A DNA stretch of 64,000 nucleotides, taken from Chenopodium formosanum. Taxonomy: Eukaryota > Streptophyta > Magnoliopsida > Caryophyllales > Amaranthaceae. A model generated the notes under the pieces. The model saw only the letters and a program-made list of their open reading frames with translations. It made no database searches and was not told where the DNA came from. Position numbers and translations under genes: made by a program. The stretch spans positions 52,018,303-52,082,302 of the forward strand of contig CM044856.1 of NCBI GenBank assembly GCA_024500155.1, written 5' to 3'. Below are positions 32,160-43,803 of the stretch, piece by piece; position 1 is the first letter of the stretch, and every line of letters begins with the position of its first letter.

Positions 32160-32947
32160 TAATTAAGAAAATCTTGATGAGAGTTGGTGAATCCAAACGG
32201 AGTTTTCACGATGTTATTTAAAAAGAAAATCAGCCAAAAAGATAAAATATCAAAACAGAGTTTTTGGCGCACGTAAAACTTAACTAGCGCCAACGCTGGC
32301 TATTAGCGCCAGACGCCAACATTAGCGCCAGGCGCCAAGCGTAGCTCCAAGCGCTACAGCTGGCGTTTGGCGCTGATTCAGAAAATCACGTGTTTTCTTT
32401 AAATCAGATAAAAATTGGCGTACAGAAGGATAAAATTGTACTTTCCTAAAAAATGGTCTTTGATTTTAATTATAACTCTGAAAAGTCAACAAAAAGTCAA
32501 TTTATCAATGCTAATTGAATTAGGAATGAAAAGAACCTTCTAGAAGAATCTAGAAGACTAAAACCATTCCTAATTGCATTAGGAATGATAAATCTATATT
32601 AGCTCCTCTAGATCATTAGGCCGCATATAAGGCTCAAACCGGGCTCAGTTTAGTAAATTGGCCATAACTTCCTCAATATTCATCGGAATTGGGCTTATAA
32701 TATATCGTTTGAAAGCTCTTGTCAGGCCCCATCAAACTACACTATTATTAGACCCATATCATGGACCAACCAAACTAGATTTGCTGACTTATTAAAATAA
32801 GTTTTCAAAAACCGAGAGAAGAGAAAAAAAATTAAAACTATCCGCAACACTAAACTTTCTACACTTTCACTTCATTCGATTATGATTCGACGCGAAAGAT
32901 ACTCGTCAATGGGTTTGGTTTTGGGGAGACACAAATGGGTGTCTACA
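30979..32947 (-). repeat. S 3' LTR (1969 bp)
   Basis: Contains a GA microsatellite in the presumed leader (32092-32160), a TATA-like site near 32213-32225 on the minus strand and a GC-rich cluster at 32267-32372 with GCGCCAGGCGCCAA and TGGCGTTTGGCGC. The purine tract follows at 32948-32961. Confidence 0.93.
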
Positions 32948-33694
32948 GAAGCTCCCACTTTGACTGAGTTTGGAGAAACGCGAGTTTTGAAAACAACAGT
33001 CAAAGTATCGATAGGGACGAAGAATGATTCAGAACATTCTGCGATACTAAACCACTCTTGTAACGCCGATACCTGCAAACTAGCGTTAGTTAAACAGATA
33101 AGAGAGTTAAGAAACGCGTATCTTGCACCGTCAAGCATATGTCTCTGAAGGTAACTGATTTATTACTGCTTTACTATTGTTTCGATGACCTCCTGCAAGC
33201 TAGAGAATGCCATCCCGCTTGAAAACCGCTACGCTTGTAACTGCTTCCAATATAGAAGACTGCTTCGCTTGAAACGATCCTCTTTCGCATTGATAATATT
33301 CCACTTCCAAGGGAATACTATCGAAGATTGCTTCGCTTGAAACAATTCTCATTTGTTGCGATAAATTTCCAAAGAAATTACCGAAGATCTCCTCTTGTCG
33401 ATCCTTAAAAGCTCGCTTGAACTTTGCTTTCGCTAAGCCTGTACGTCGGCGCTTTTGCTGCTTTTGAACCAGTACGTCGGTGCCTTTTACGAATGAACCA
33501 TTATGTCGGTGGCTTTTGTTAGTGAGCCAATGCTTAGGCGCTTTAAGCTAAGTGAGACGATCTTTCATCAGGTCTATCATTTCATGTAATCTAGCCGATT
33601 ACAAAAAATCGTGTCAAATTGCTTAAAGGGGCTAACTGGCGTACCAAGGAACCCAAAATATATTGCAAAAAGGTAGAACAACCTCACTGAGTGG
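32948..33694 (-). repeat. S 3' noncoding region with two tandem repeat families
   Basis: No gene supported. Polypurine tract AAAGTGGGAGCTTC (minus strand) at 32948-32961. Near 33257-33385 two copies of a roughly 65-bp unit begin GAAGA(C/T)TGCTTCGCTTGAAAC. At 33441, 33472, 33501 and about 33532 a roughly 30-bp unit containing TACGTCGGNGCTTTT repeats four times. Variable tandem repeats in 3' noncoding regions are a known feature of Tat-lineage elements. Confidence 0.65.
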
Positions 33695-34345
33695 CTGAAC
33701 ATCCTGGCGCCACTGAAAAAGCATCAGCGCCACAAAAATAGCTGTAGTGCCATGCGCTGGGATTGGCGCCAGAACAGGAATTTTCTTAAATACCCCTTTC
33801 ATCTTCATTTTTGCTGCTTGCTCGTCGCGTTTTGCTCGAAAATCTCCAGAATTTCTTTTGCTTCATTCTTGCTCGTTTCTCAACCAAATTCACTCAAATT
33901 TATTGCAAATCAAAGCTCTTTTCATCTATTTTCCCGATCTATGTAAGTTTTCTTCGAACTCACACCAGTTTTTTTGAATTTTGCATGTGTTTATATTCGA
34001 ATTCCATGAAATTTCGAAATTTAGAATGCTCAATTCTCTTTGTCTGTCAAATTTTATGCCATGAAATTTCTTGATTATGTTTATATATTTCATTGGGAGT
34101 AATTTGAGACTTGTTTGACTCAATTTGGTGAAGAAATGAGTGAATTGCCATTGTTAGACCTCTTGAGGTCGGGAATGCAATGTGGTTTGTTCTTGATGTT
34201 TTTGCTAGCAATTCTTGTCCAATTTATCACAATAATTACTATAGTATTGCAAGAAATTATTTGATTGCTTGAAAAATTCCGTTATGCTCTATTTGAATTT
34301 GTGCTATGTTTTATTACTACGTACTCTTTTTTTTGCAAACATAGT
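33695..34345 (+). promoter_or_regulatory. S PMD gene promoter, leader and likely 5'-UTR intron
   Basis: GC-rich cluster with CTGGCGCCACTG, CAGCGCCAC and TTGGCGCCAGAAC at 33700-33778, then TATA-like CTTAAATACC at 33785-33794 on the plus strand. A splice donor (ATGTAAGTTTTC near 33942) and acceptor (TTTTTTTGCAAACATAG near 34345) suggest an intron before the ATG at 34413. Inferred, not shown. Confidence 0.5.
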
Positions 34346-34412
34346 ATCACGCGGCTAGGTGAATCTTAGATACTATAGAACCTTAATTTATGATAATTCT
34401 GCACAATGTAGC

Positions 34413-36736
34413 ATGGCTAGACAGCGAGGCTCTGGTTCACGGTCCCGATACACTCGACGGGAGCATGAGCCCGTAGAGGACGACGCCGCATCGCCCACTT
34501 CACTTGGTCGACTCCCCGAGTGGGATGAGCGGACCATGTACTTTTCTCCCGTCCACCATATTTTTGAGAGAGTGAGACGGGGTATCATTGTCGGGAGGAC
34601 ACGTTGTCACGGTTTTGGCTGTGACGGCTTGGGCGATTTGTACAAGATGTACATCGCCAGGGATGTCGAGACGAGACTCCTATGGGAGTCCTGCGGTCTT
34701 GCTGCGTTGTATAAGACCTCCGAGGCGATGGTTGCCTCCAACGGGGGTCACCATGTAGTGTGTGCTCTGGTGCAGTTCTTCTGGGACACCACCAACACTT
34801 TCGACTTTCTCTGGGGTGAGATGATGGTCAGGACTGGAGTTCAGCTCAGTGCCACTGCCGTTCGACAGTGGGATCGACGTCTTTTCTCCTGAGGTCGAGG
34901 AGCTGTTGGAGCCAATTACTATTCAGGCCCGAGCTAAGGTATAGTCGTCTCAGTTCAGTGCTAGGGGGATTCGTCGCTCGAATCTGGCACTGGCTTTTGA
35001 CGAAGGTGCGACTACCCGAGAGCAGCGGGTGCACATCTTTGCGCTTATTTTGTTGTCAGGGACGTTCTCCCCTGACAAGGGTAGTAGGGCGCTGCTTTAC
35101 TACCTTCCTTCCGTACGTGATCTACATCGGATCGGGACTTACGACTGGGCCAGCTTGGCCTACGCTGACTTCATTCGTGCGCTGAGGGACTCGTGTCGAC
35201 ACCGTTCCTTTGAGACGAATGTTGCTCTGTCCTGCTTTTGGAGGGTTGTAGAGGTAAACATTATTCCATATAAAGTTTAGCTCTACATTTTAGCTAGCAC
35301 TTGCTGATAATTTTAACTCCTTGTCGATCTGGTTCTACGAGTAATTCCCTTTTGCTACGCCGACGAGACCATTGCCGCGCAGGTTTCCAGTGAGCGCTTC
35401 TTGGGGCAGCCGCCGTGTGGGGATGTTCACTGCATATGTCCGAGACTAGATCATTGCGATATGATTCTTTCTTATTTTCCATTTTGTGATGCTTTAGGTA
35501 GACTCTCGCCTGATCGATGCCCTTTGTAAGAGCTTGAGGTAGTGTACCGGCCGTGGGTCAGCCTGGCAGTCCCTGGGTTAGCCGCACAGTATTCCGTTGA
35601 GCGTCGCTATTTCTTAGGGACTTATGGAGCGACTGCATACCTTGGAGAAAGGGTTGCTAGACAGCATTCCTCCGATACCTTTGTCGTTCCTGCTCCTCCA
35701 TCACGTTACATGTTTGACGCCGCAAGGTTGTTGAGCATGTCAGAGGGAGCTGATACCCCTTGGCGATCTTTCTCGATCCCTGGGTGATGCTTTGCGGAGG
35801 AGCTACTATCGTTGTTGGCTCCAGTTCCTGTACCGGTTGAGGATGTGGCAGTACGATTTTTTAGCTTTTTTTCGTTAAGTAGCCCCCAAGTAATGCTTCA
35901 CTGATTTGGTTTTTCTTTATCAGGACGATGCTGCTGAGTTCGTGCCACCACGTATGTCTATCCATTACCAGGGGACATACGGGCCGATTAAGGAGATGAT
36001 TCCTCCGGCTCCTAAGGACGAGCCCTTCGTAGAGCGGTTGATTCCTCGCCACCAGACTCGAGTAAGCTTTTTTATTTGCAACTTTTGTTCACATATATTA
36101 TGCATGTTTACTGACTTATTTCTTTGTTAGTTCTCGCACGAGGTGGTTTCGGCGATGGCACGATGTATAGATGCCTTCCAGAGCCAACTTGTCCGGATAA
36201 GGAATGTGGCTACCAACCGTCGAGACGACGCCATTCAAGAGGTAGTCTTTCTTTCATATGTTTTGCATTACCGCTTCAATTTTACCTTGTTTCTGATTTT
36301 AATTCTTTTTGAAGGGTCATCCTATTGCTTCCTGTACCTGCACGAGACCTGAGGTGCGGAAGGATCCAGAGAGGTCTAGCTCAAGGCGTCGCCGCACTAC
36401 TTTAGGAGGTAGAGACGGTTGCTCTGAGGCTGACCGTGCTAATGTGGCAGAGGGCTCAAGTTCTTCCTTTGAGGGTGCTCATGTTGCGCCGGTAGGCCAG
36501 GGAGAGGCTACCTCGGCTCTTAGAGGTGGTGGGATGTATGAGGTTGGCTCGTCATCGCAGCAGCCTCCGCAGCCTCAGCCTCAGTTGATCTTGGGTGGGG
36601 TGGACCCACGTTCAGTTTTCCTCCTCCTGCGAAGATTGGAGATGATACTGGTGCTGGAGCTGGAGCAGGTGAAGGGGTTACTCCTCGTACGGCGGAGTTT
36701 TATGCGATAATGGGTTTATCTCCCCCAGCGCCGTAG
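34413..36736 (+). pseudogene. S antisense gene 1: plant mobile domain (PMD) protein
   Basis: ATG at 34413 (MARQRGSGSRSRYTRREHE). Then SLGRLPEWDERTMYF and LLWESCGLAALYK, and FFWDTTNTFDFLWGEMM, the PMD hallmark. A 22-bp loss after GEMMV (near 34830) compared with T causes a shift. Introns matching T are visible: starting 35254, 35851-35923, 36062-36130 and 36242-36314; at about 35460 the donor GT has become AT. The last exon is Ser/Arg- and Gln/Pro-rich and ends at TAG 36734. The gene is antisense to S pol and next to the DUF7745-like gene, exactly as in T. Similar antisense ORFs are reported in Tat-lineage elements; their role is unknown. Confidence 0.8.
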
Positions 36737-37204
36737 TTTGTACCTGTGCTTTTTATTTTTTATTTGACTTTTTATAGAACTTTGCCTTTTAGTTAGACTC
36801 ATTTTTTTAGACATATTTTTTATATACATACTATTATGAGTTTATTTTATTTATCATGTTTTTTCATTTTTTATATATATTATTATGTGCATGTTTGTGT
36901 GTGTAAGAAAGTGTGACAAGTAATTTTGCGCAAAAATTCCGTCATTTTTATTATTAATAGAGGGTATCCGACATTCTCCCCCAAAAGGAAAAATGAAAAA
37001 AGGAAAAGGTAAATAAAAACTTGGGTTTATAAAAAACTTGGAAATTAACCTAAATAAAATCTAAAAAAGAATAATATAATTAATATAATAGCTATTATAA
37101 TTAAAAAAAGAATAAAAAGATGTTCAGAAAAAGATAAGGGAGCCGTAAAGTCAATAGCAGACTTGAATTAAGGTAAAAATGCGGTTTTAGAAAGCGCATA
37201 TGTT
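36737..37204 (+). other. Spacer between S antisense genes
   Basis: No gene. AT-rich, with the block GAGGGTATCCGACATTCTCC (from 36960) shared with T 16757 and altered at 46615. Confidence 0.55.
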
Positions 37205-37380
37205 GATGTAAATTGGCGCCCGCTGGCGCCACGTGTATTGGTGTAGCGCCAGGCGCTGCACTTAGCGTGTGGCGTCAAGCTTTGGCGTCTGGCTCCAATA
37301 GCGGCGTCTAGCGCCAAGTAGCGCTGACTCCGTATCCTACCCCGATTAGAACTGCTCAGATTCCGTGCATAAATAGCCCC
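37205..37380 (+). promoter_or_regulatory. Promoter of S DUF7745-like gene
   Basis: Cluster TTGGCGCCCGCTGGCGCC and several TAGCG(C/G) units at 37244, 37263, 37282 (as TTGGCG), 37299, 37309 and 37319. Spacings are 19, 19, 17, 10 and 10 bp. TATA-like CATAAATAGCC at 37369 lies about 80 bp before the ATG. Layout equals that of T 16985-17202. Confidence 0.65.
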
Positions 37381-37447
37381 CTGCCCAGCCGATTCTTTTC
37401 ATAATTTCAGCAAATAAAATAATTCTTGGCCTTAGAAAAATAATATC

Positions 37448-38966
37448 ATGTCTGTCGTCACCAAAACGTTTACCCAATACACCAATGAATGGTGTCGGTC
37501 TCTTAACGCCAAAGAAAGAAAAAAATTAGATTTGTTCCACTTGGGGGGAATTTATGGTATCAAAGGGGTAGATCTTGACTTAGATTTTATTCATACCGCT
37601 CTAGAATATTGGGATGTTGATACTCATTGCTTTAGAATAGGGTATGATGAAATTAGCCCTTTGTCGGAAGAATTTGGTGCTATTTTAGGTTTCTCTGCAA
37701 TATACCTCATAGTAATCCCTATAGTAGATGCTTATTATTACAAGGATTTTGGAACGCTTCTTCAATTTAAATGAAAGCGATTTATCTAAAATAGTAGATG
37801 GCAACATAGTTAATTTGAAAGAATTTGCTCGCCATTATTTTGATAAACTTCTTTCCGAATCTTTTCATATATATAGAAGAAGGGCTTTCTTATTTTGTAT
37901 GCTTAATCAATTTTTTCTTAGTAGTGGTAAAAATAATGAGGGTCAATCAATTATAACCACCGTACTAGAACAAATTGAATCAGGGAGAAATCCAATGCCA
38001 TTGATAGTTGGAGAGACTATGATTAGTCTTGATGAATTGAAAAGGAACCCAAAAACACCTTTTCGAGGCTCTCCAATTTTATTACAGGTTGAAAAATAAT
38101 ATTTTTAATTACAGATATCAAAAAATATATTTTTGTATAGTAATAATAATTTATTTGCATAGCAATTTTTACAGATGTGGCTAATATAATGGCTATAAAT
38201 AATTAGCCCTCCGGACAACATTGACAAGTACACTCCGAATTGTTTCGTGAGGAGGAAGAAACGCTTCTCTAAGATTGGGCGCCATGAATGGAGAAGGGTC
38301 TTCGAATCTCGCAATTTTGCTATCAAGTGGGTCGTCCCGTGATGGAAAATAGAAAGGATGGTTTGTGTCAACAAGCGACCTTTCTGTTGTCTTCCAAGTT
38401 TGTCCTGTATAACTTATTACTATCCCTGCAGGGTAAAAAGACAATACGGCTTGCTTCAGAATATTCCTTCCGGAGATCTTCGTCCTCCCTACGAGTTCCC
38501 TGTCTCCCAGGAAGTAGACAGATTTGATGCTTATTGGAGTGCTAGACCTTTATGGGAAGTAATTACCCAAAAGGTTCCTCCTTCCTTTCCCAATGATGTG
38601 AAGAAGTGGTTGCTGAAGAAATCTTCCAAGGATTCGAAGGAAAATCAGGGTAAAACTGATGTGAAGAGTCGTCTAGGTGACAGGGTGAATCCTGCCAAGG
38701 AACGCTTAGGTGAAAGAGTAGAATTCAAAACACCTGCAATGCATAGGAAGAAAAGTACTACAAAAGATAAGGGCAAAAGAAAAGCTGACACCACAGTGAA
38801 AAAAGCTTGGGTAGAAAAGAAGCATGGAGTCCTAGCTGAAGGGGAAACTATCTACACTAAAATTTAATGTAGGTCCTCTAAAGGATGCCTACTAGCTAAG
38901 GTTATGGATGAGGAGGAGGAAGCAGACAAAAATTGGAAAAGGGCTAGGAAAGAAAAGAAAGATTAG
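37448..38966 (+). pseudogene. S antisense gene 2: DUF7745-like protein
   Basis: ATG at 37448 (MSVVTKTFTQYTNEWCRSL). N-terminal domain with FHLGGIYGIKGVDLDLDF, ALEYWDVDTHCFRIG and EISPLSEEFGAILGF. A shift near 37745 moves to frame 37728-38099. An intron at 38088-38174 (87 bp, GT...ACAG) is supported by the T copy. Exon 2 resembles T (KKRFSKIGRHEWRRVF, NFAIKWVVP, YYYPCRVK, PLWEVITQKVPPSFPND). It ends in a highly basic Lys-rich tail, perhaps a nuclear localisation region, at TAG 38964-38966. Stops in exon 2 make it a pseudogene. Neighbours: PMD gene upstream in the same direction, integrase converging from the right. Confidence 0.8.
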
Positions 38967-39488
38967 GAGCAATGAAAACCGAAAAATTTAGTTTATATTT
39001 TCAATTTAAAGTTAATTTATTTCAGCTTTATTAAAATTCCATCAATAATGTAATTTTATTTTATTAATAAAATTTCAGCTTTACATTAATTATTTTCTTT
39101 AAATTTATTTTATCAAAGCAATGAAAACCGAAAAATTTAATTTTCCAGAAATTCTTCGAGTACGGAAGTCGAAAATTTTCCGAAAAACACCGAAATAATC
39201 CCAGAATTTAAACTGTGAATTGGCGCCGCTTAACTGTGACAGGCGCCTGCCACAACAATCTGGCGTCAGGCGACAGTGCCGTCGGCTGGCGCTGATGGTT
39301 GTCGGTTGGCGCCAGTGTTTTCTCTACGACGCCGATATTTTGCCGATCTTCTGTCGAATTTTTAATTAATTCTGGGATGCGAGATTTTTTTAAAAAACAA
39401 AGTGGCCGCACCCGTAAAGGGTTGCCTACGTATCCTTTCTCAAGCAACCAGGCCAAATGTAACTTTCTTGATTATCCTACGCAAGTAA
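38967..39488. other. Convergent region between S antisense gene 2 and integrase
   Basis: No gene. AT-rich (38990-39115), then a GC-rich cluster 39218-39325 (TTGGCGCCGC, CAGGCGCCTGCC, TTGGCGCCAG). Then a block conserved with T 60346-60385 (AAAGTGGCCGCACC, GTAAAGGGTTGCCTACGTAT). The cluster here is not upstream of a recognised gene, which argues against a purely promoter role. Confidence 0.6.
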
Positions 39489-40750
39489 TTATGGGTAGTA
39501 TTTCTTAAGTTGGTCAAGATTTGTCATGTTCGAGAACTCATTGCCATCCATATTAGTTAGTTTTGCTGCACCTCCTGACATGATTGTTTTGACAATGTAG
39601 GGTCCAGACCAATTAGGTCTAAATTTTCCCCTTGGATCTTAAACATTCTTCCTTAATGCATTTAACACTAAGTCTCCTACTTTGATGTTTCTTATCTTGA
39701 CTTTCGTATTAAAATGCCTAGCTATACGAGTTTTATAACACTGAGTGTGATGTAGAGCTTCTAATTGTTTTTCATCGAGTAGAATTAATTCTTCATATCT
39801 TGCCCTAGTCCATTCGACTTCATCGAGTTTACTCTCTAATGCGATGCGTAGAGATGGAATCTCTAGTTCGACAGGTTGTACGACATCCATTCCATAAACC
39901 AAAGAAAACGACGTATTTCCTGTTGATGTACGGATTGACGTGCGGTAACCCCACAATGCGAAGTGAAGTTTGTTAGGCCAATCCTTATAATTTTCCGTCA
40001 TTTTCTCGATGATAGTCTTTAAATTTTTATTAGTTGCCTCGACTGCTCTATTTGCTTGAGGTTTGTAAGGGGAAGAATGATGATGTTGAATGCTATATTT
40101 TTGTAACAATTCTTCACATTCGGCTTGAAAGTGAGTTCTATTGTCACTTATCATTTCATGTGGGACTCCATATCGACAAATAATATTTCTCTCGATAAAG
40201 AGTGCTACATGTTTTGCAGTGAGTTTAGCGTATGATTGCGCTTTGACCCACTTTGTGAAGTAATCAACTGCTACTAGTATATATTTGTGGCCTCCTGTTC
40301 CTGGGAAAGTGATTTTGCCGATGATGTCAATTCCCCATGTAGAGAATGGCCATGGTGACGTATAGGTGTAGAGCAAGGATGGAGGAACATGTTGTAAATT
40401 GGCATAGATTTGGCACTTAGGGCATCTTTTTACATATTGACGACAATCCCTATTCATTATAGTCCAATAATACCCTTCTCGCATTATCTTTTGAACTAAC
40501 ATTTTGCCATTTATGTGTGTGCCACAGATTCCTTCGTGGACTATTCTCATTGCTCTTTGTGCATCTTTTTTTCCTACAAATAAGAGAGCTCGACCCTTAG
40601 GTACCCCTTTATGTAGCTCGTTGTCTATGAGTACATATTGGGAAGCCAAGAGTCTTAATGCTCGTTTTGCTCTTTTGTCAGCGTGGGGAGGGTATTCTCC
40701 TTTGGTGACATAATTGAGTATATCCGTGTACCACGGTTCTTCTTCTTCTT
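39489..40750 (-). pseudogene. S integrase
   Basis: The 336-residue frame 40649-39639 holds the zinc-binding region (VHEGICGTHINGK and CPKCQ), catalytic WGIDIIG, MISDNRTHF (Gly of the usual DNGTHF changed to Arg) and the Glu region (AVEATNKNLK). The C-terminal VGDLVLNALRKNV is followed by TAA where T reads Leu. The frame continues to LKKYYP and a stop at 39489-39491. All three acidic catalytic residues are present. The N-terminal part extends upstream to the RNase H linker (frame broken at 40753 by a stop in an acidic Glu run). Confidence 0.9.
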
Positions 40751-40898
40751 CTTATTCTTCTTCGTCTTGGACTACTTCATCGTCTTCCATAGCCTGGATG
40801 TATGCTGGTTTGCGCCTTTTCTCTATAGTTAGAGGCATTTACTCGATTTCCATGGGAATCCTAACCATTGAGGCTAGTCTTGCCAAGGCATCAGCGAA

Positions 40899-42630
40899 TT
40901 AGTTTTCTTCCCTAGGTTGATATGTGTATTCTACCTTCTCTAACTGATCGGTAATAGTTTCCAGATAGGTTTGGTAATGGGATAGACTTTCGCTCCTTAC
41001 TTTCCACCTTTTAGATATTTTATTGATAATCAAAGAAGAGTCTCCGAATATCCTTAACCTTTTTACTCCCAATGCCAAAGCTGTTTCAAGGCCTACCACG
41101 CATGCTTCGTATTCAGCAGCATTGTTGGTAACGTCGAAATCAACCTTTGTGGAGATCGGAACATGTTCTTCTTTAGGTGATATTAGTAATACTCCAACGC
41201 CACATCCCTATTGGTTTGAGGCTTCGTCGAAGTACAAAGTCCAAGTATCATCTTCAGTAACCATTAAGTCTTCGTCTGGAAATTCATTGTCTTGTATTGG
41301 CATCGAGTCTTCTATTGGAAAGTGGGCTAGAAAGTCTGACACCACAGATCCTTTAATAGCTTTTTGCAGCATAAACCTTACATCAAACTGGGCTAAATTG
41401 ACTATCCATCTTGATATGCGTCAATTGAGTGTAGATTTCTCGAATAGATACTTTAGTGGATCTAATTGAGAGACTACGAAGACAGTATGCACTAGCATGT
41501 AATGTCTTAACTTGGTGTGGCCCACACTAAGGCGAGGCACAACTTCTCAAGTGGTGTATAGCGTGTTTCGTATTCGAGCATCTTTTTGCTTAGATAGTAG
41601 ATTGCATTTTCTTTGCCTTCTACTTCTTGTGATAGCATGGCTCCCATTATCTCTTTGGTAACCGTCAAATATAATCTAAGAGGTATTCCGGGAAATGCTG
41701 GTGCTTATACGAGAGGATTTGCGAGATAGGCTTTGATCTTTTCAAAGGCTTTTTGACACTCGTCATCCCATATCAGTTGTACATTCTTTTTGAGCTTTTT
41801 GAAGAGTGGTTCATATATTGTCGTCAATTTTGATATGAACATACTTATATATTGCAACCGGCCAATAAATCCTCGAATCTGTTTCTCAGTCTTGGGCAGT
41901 GGCATTGACATGATTTCTTTGATCTTGGTTGGGTCTATCTCTATTCCTCTAGAGCTTATGACATAACCCAAAAGCTTTCTTGAGGTGACTTCAAAGCACA
42001 CTTAGATGGATTCAACCTCGTATTATATTTTCTTAGCCTTTCGAAAAATTTCCTTAAGGCTACTTGATGGCCTAGACGGTCTTTTGATTTCACAATCATG
42101 TTGTCGATATATACCTCGACTTCTTTATGCATCATGTCATGGAGTAAGGCAGTTGCTGCACGTTGGCTAGTAGTACCCATGTTTTTCAACACGAATGGAA
42201 TTACCGTGTAGCAGTAAGTGCCCCATGGTGTTATAAAAGTTGTTTTCTCCATGTCTTCTTCTGCCATGAGAATTTGGTTATAACCTGCGTACCCATCCAT
42301 GAATAAGAGAAGCGCGTGATTTGCCATGTTATCTACCAGAATATCGATGTGTGGCAAAGGGAAGTCTTCCTTTGGACTTGCCTTATATAAATCTCGATAG
42401 TCGACACACATTCTTACCCTTCCATCTTTTTTCGGAACTAGGACGACATTGGCCATCCATTCGTGGTATTTGGATACCTTGATGAAACCTGCAGTTATTT
42501 GTTTTTGGACTTCTTCTTTTATTTTAAGAGCTACGTTGGTTTTCATTTGACGTAACTTTTGTTTTACAGGTTTCATTCCTGGAATTAGTGGTATAGTGTG
42601 TTGAGCTATTTCTCTATTAATGCCTGGCAT
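40899..42630 (-). pseudogene. S reverse transcriptase and dual RNase H
   Basis: Frame 42630-41956 carries RT motifs VVLVPKKDGRVRMCVDYRDL, FMDGYAGYNQI (first Asp) and VEVYIDNMIVKS, where the usual second Asp of YIDD is Asn, so polymerase activity is expected to be lost. Frame 42001-41705 is the thumb (RGFIGRLQYI). A first, eroded RNase H (LYLTVTKEIMGAML) is followed by the second, acquired RNase H: WTLYFDEAS, NNAAEYEACVVGL, FGDSSLI and FADALARLAS. Two RNase H domains in a row are the signature of the Tat branch. A shift at about 41960 and stops near 41703, 41210 and 40901 break the frame. Confidence 0.9.
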
Positions 42631-42649
42631 ATCTTCATATGACCAAGCA

Positions 42650-43802
42650 AATAAATCGATAAATTCTTTAAGTAAGTTAATTAAATAGGTTCTTTCTTGT
42701 TCATTAAGTGTTAATCCGATTTTAACTTCTCTTTTATTGGTTGAATAATTTGAGATATCGACCGTTTAGTTTCTTCAATTACCGCTGTTTTCTTTTCGAG
42801 TGTTTTCATTGCTTTAATAATTTCTTTGTCTTTTTCATTGTTAGTTAAGCAATGCTCGTCATCTTGGTTTAGAGAAGAACACAAGAAATAAGGAGAAGGA
42901 GAAATATTATTATATTATGAGATCATTACATCAAAGAGTGATATGTCCTCAGGGACTTGATCACTAACAATTCTAGGAGAAGAAATAGAGAGAGGAGGTG
43001 CTACTGCTAAAGACCTAGAAGACTCTATAGGGAAAGACTCCGGCTCAGACTCTGACTTAGACGACTCTTCAAACATTGCTCCTTGCCCTGTCGTGATGGA
43101 TATTTTTCTTCCACTTGGAGTAGTCACCTTGATAGTCTTGCGCCACCCTTGTAGTGATCCTTCAGCTTGAGTGATTAGCTTCGAGGGATCGAAGCTTTCT
43201 ATTTGTAAGACTGTTTGAATGAGCAAGGAGTTATCTTCTCTGTAAGTTGGCTCATTCTTTTCTCGCCAAAATAGTAATCCCATGACGTTAAAGTCAAAGC
43301 ATGGGGGTGCTTTCTCCTTATGGACAGGAGTTGGGATTTCATCTGTGAAATAACAATCCAAGAAAATCTTAAATTCCAGTTGCCTTATGTCGTTTACAAC
43401 GAATGGCTCGGGAAATTCATGGCATGGATAGTCCTCTCCTTCTTTTATAAATTGACCATTAAGTGTAAGAGGGTACTTATCCATTGGGATTGCTTTCTTT
43501 TGAGTGCGAGAGTCTCTATGTGCCTTTGAATTTTCCAAGGCTCGCTTGAGATCTTTCCGAGTCGGTTCGAAACCAAGTCCGAAAGTGTCTAACTTAGGGA
43601 GGCCAGGTGACTCCAGCGATTTTGTTATTCCTTTCTTCTTTCCTAGGGTCATCCCAGGAAAATGTACTTGTTTCTTCAGCATAGCATTTACAATCATGTT
43701 GGAATGGGGGTCATGGAAAAGAGTGGTCCTTTCATCTTCTAGGATTAAGGAGACTTCTTCGTTAAAGCCCCATAAGACTTCATCATCCTCGTCGTGCTCC
43801 AC
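42650..43802 (-). pseudogene. S protease-RT linker region
   Basis: The frame 43802-42915 (295 residues, MEHDEDDEVLWGFNEEV) has no recognised catalytic motif. It is acidic at the start, contains FPGMTLGKKKGITK and ends in a Ser-rich region. Its position between protease and RT is where Ogre elements have a long linker, and where some are reported to carry a spliced intron. I cannot place splice sites with confidence; 42650-42914 holds stops and only weak coding character. Confidence 0.65.
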
Positions 43803-43803
43803 A

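Noticed and set aside
32092..32160. GA microsatellite as a regulatory element
   Set aside because: Length differs between the two S LTRs and it behaves as an ordinary simple repeat in the leader; no further support.
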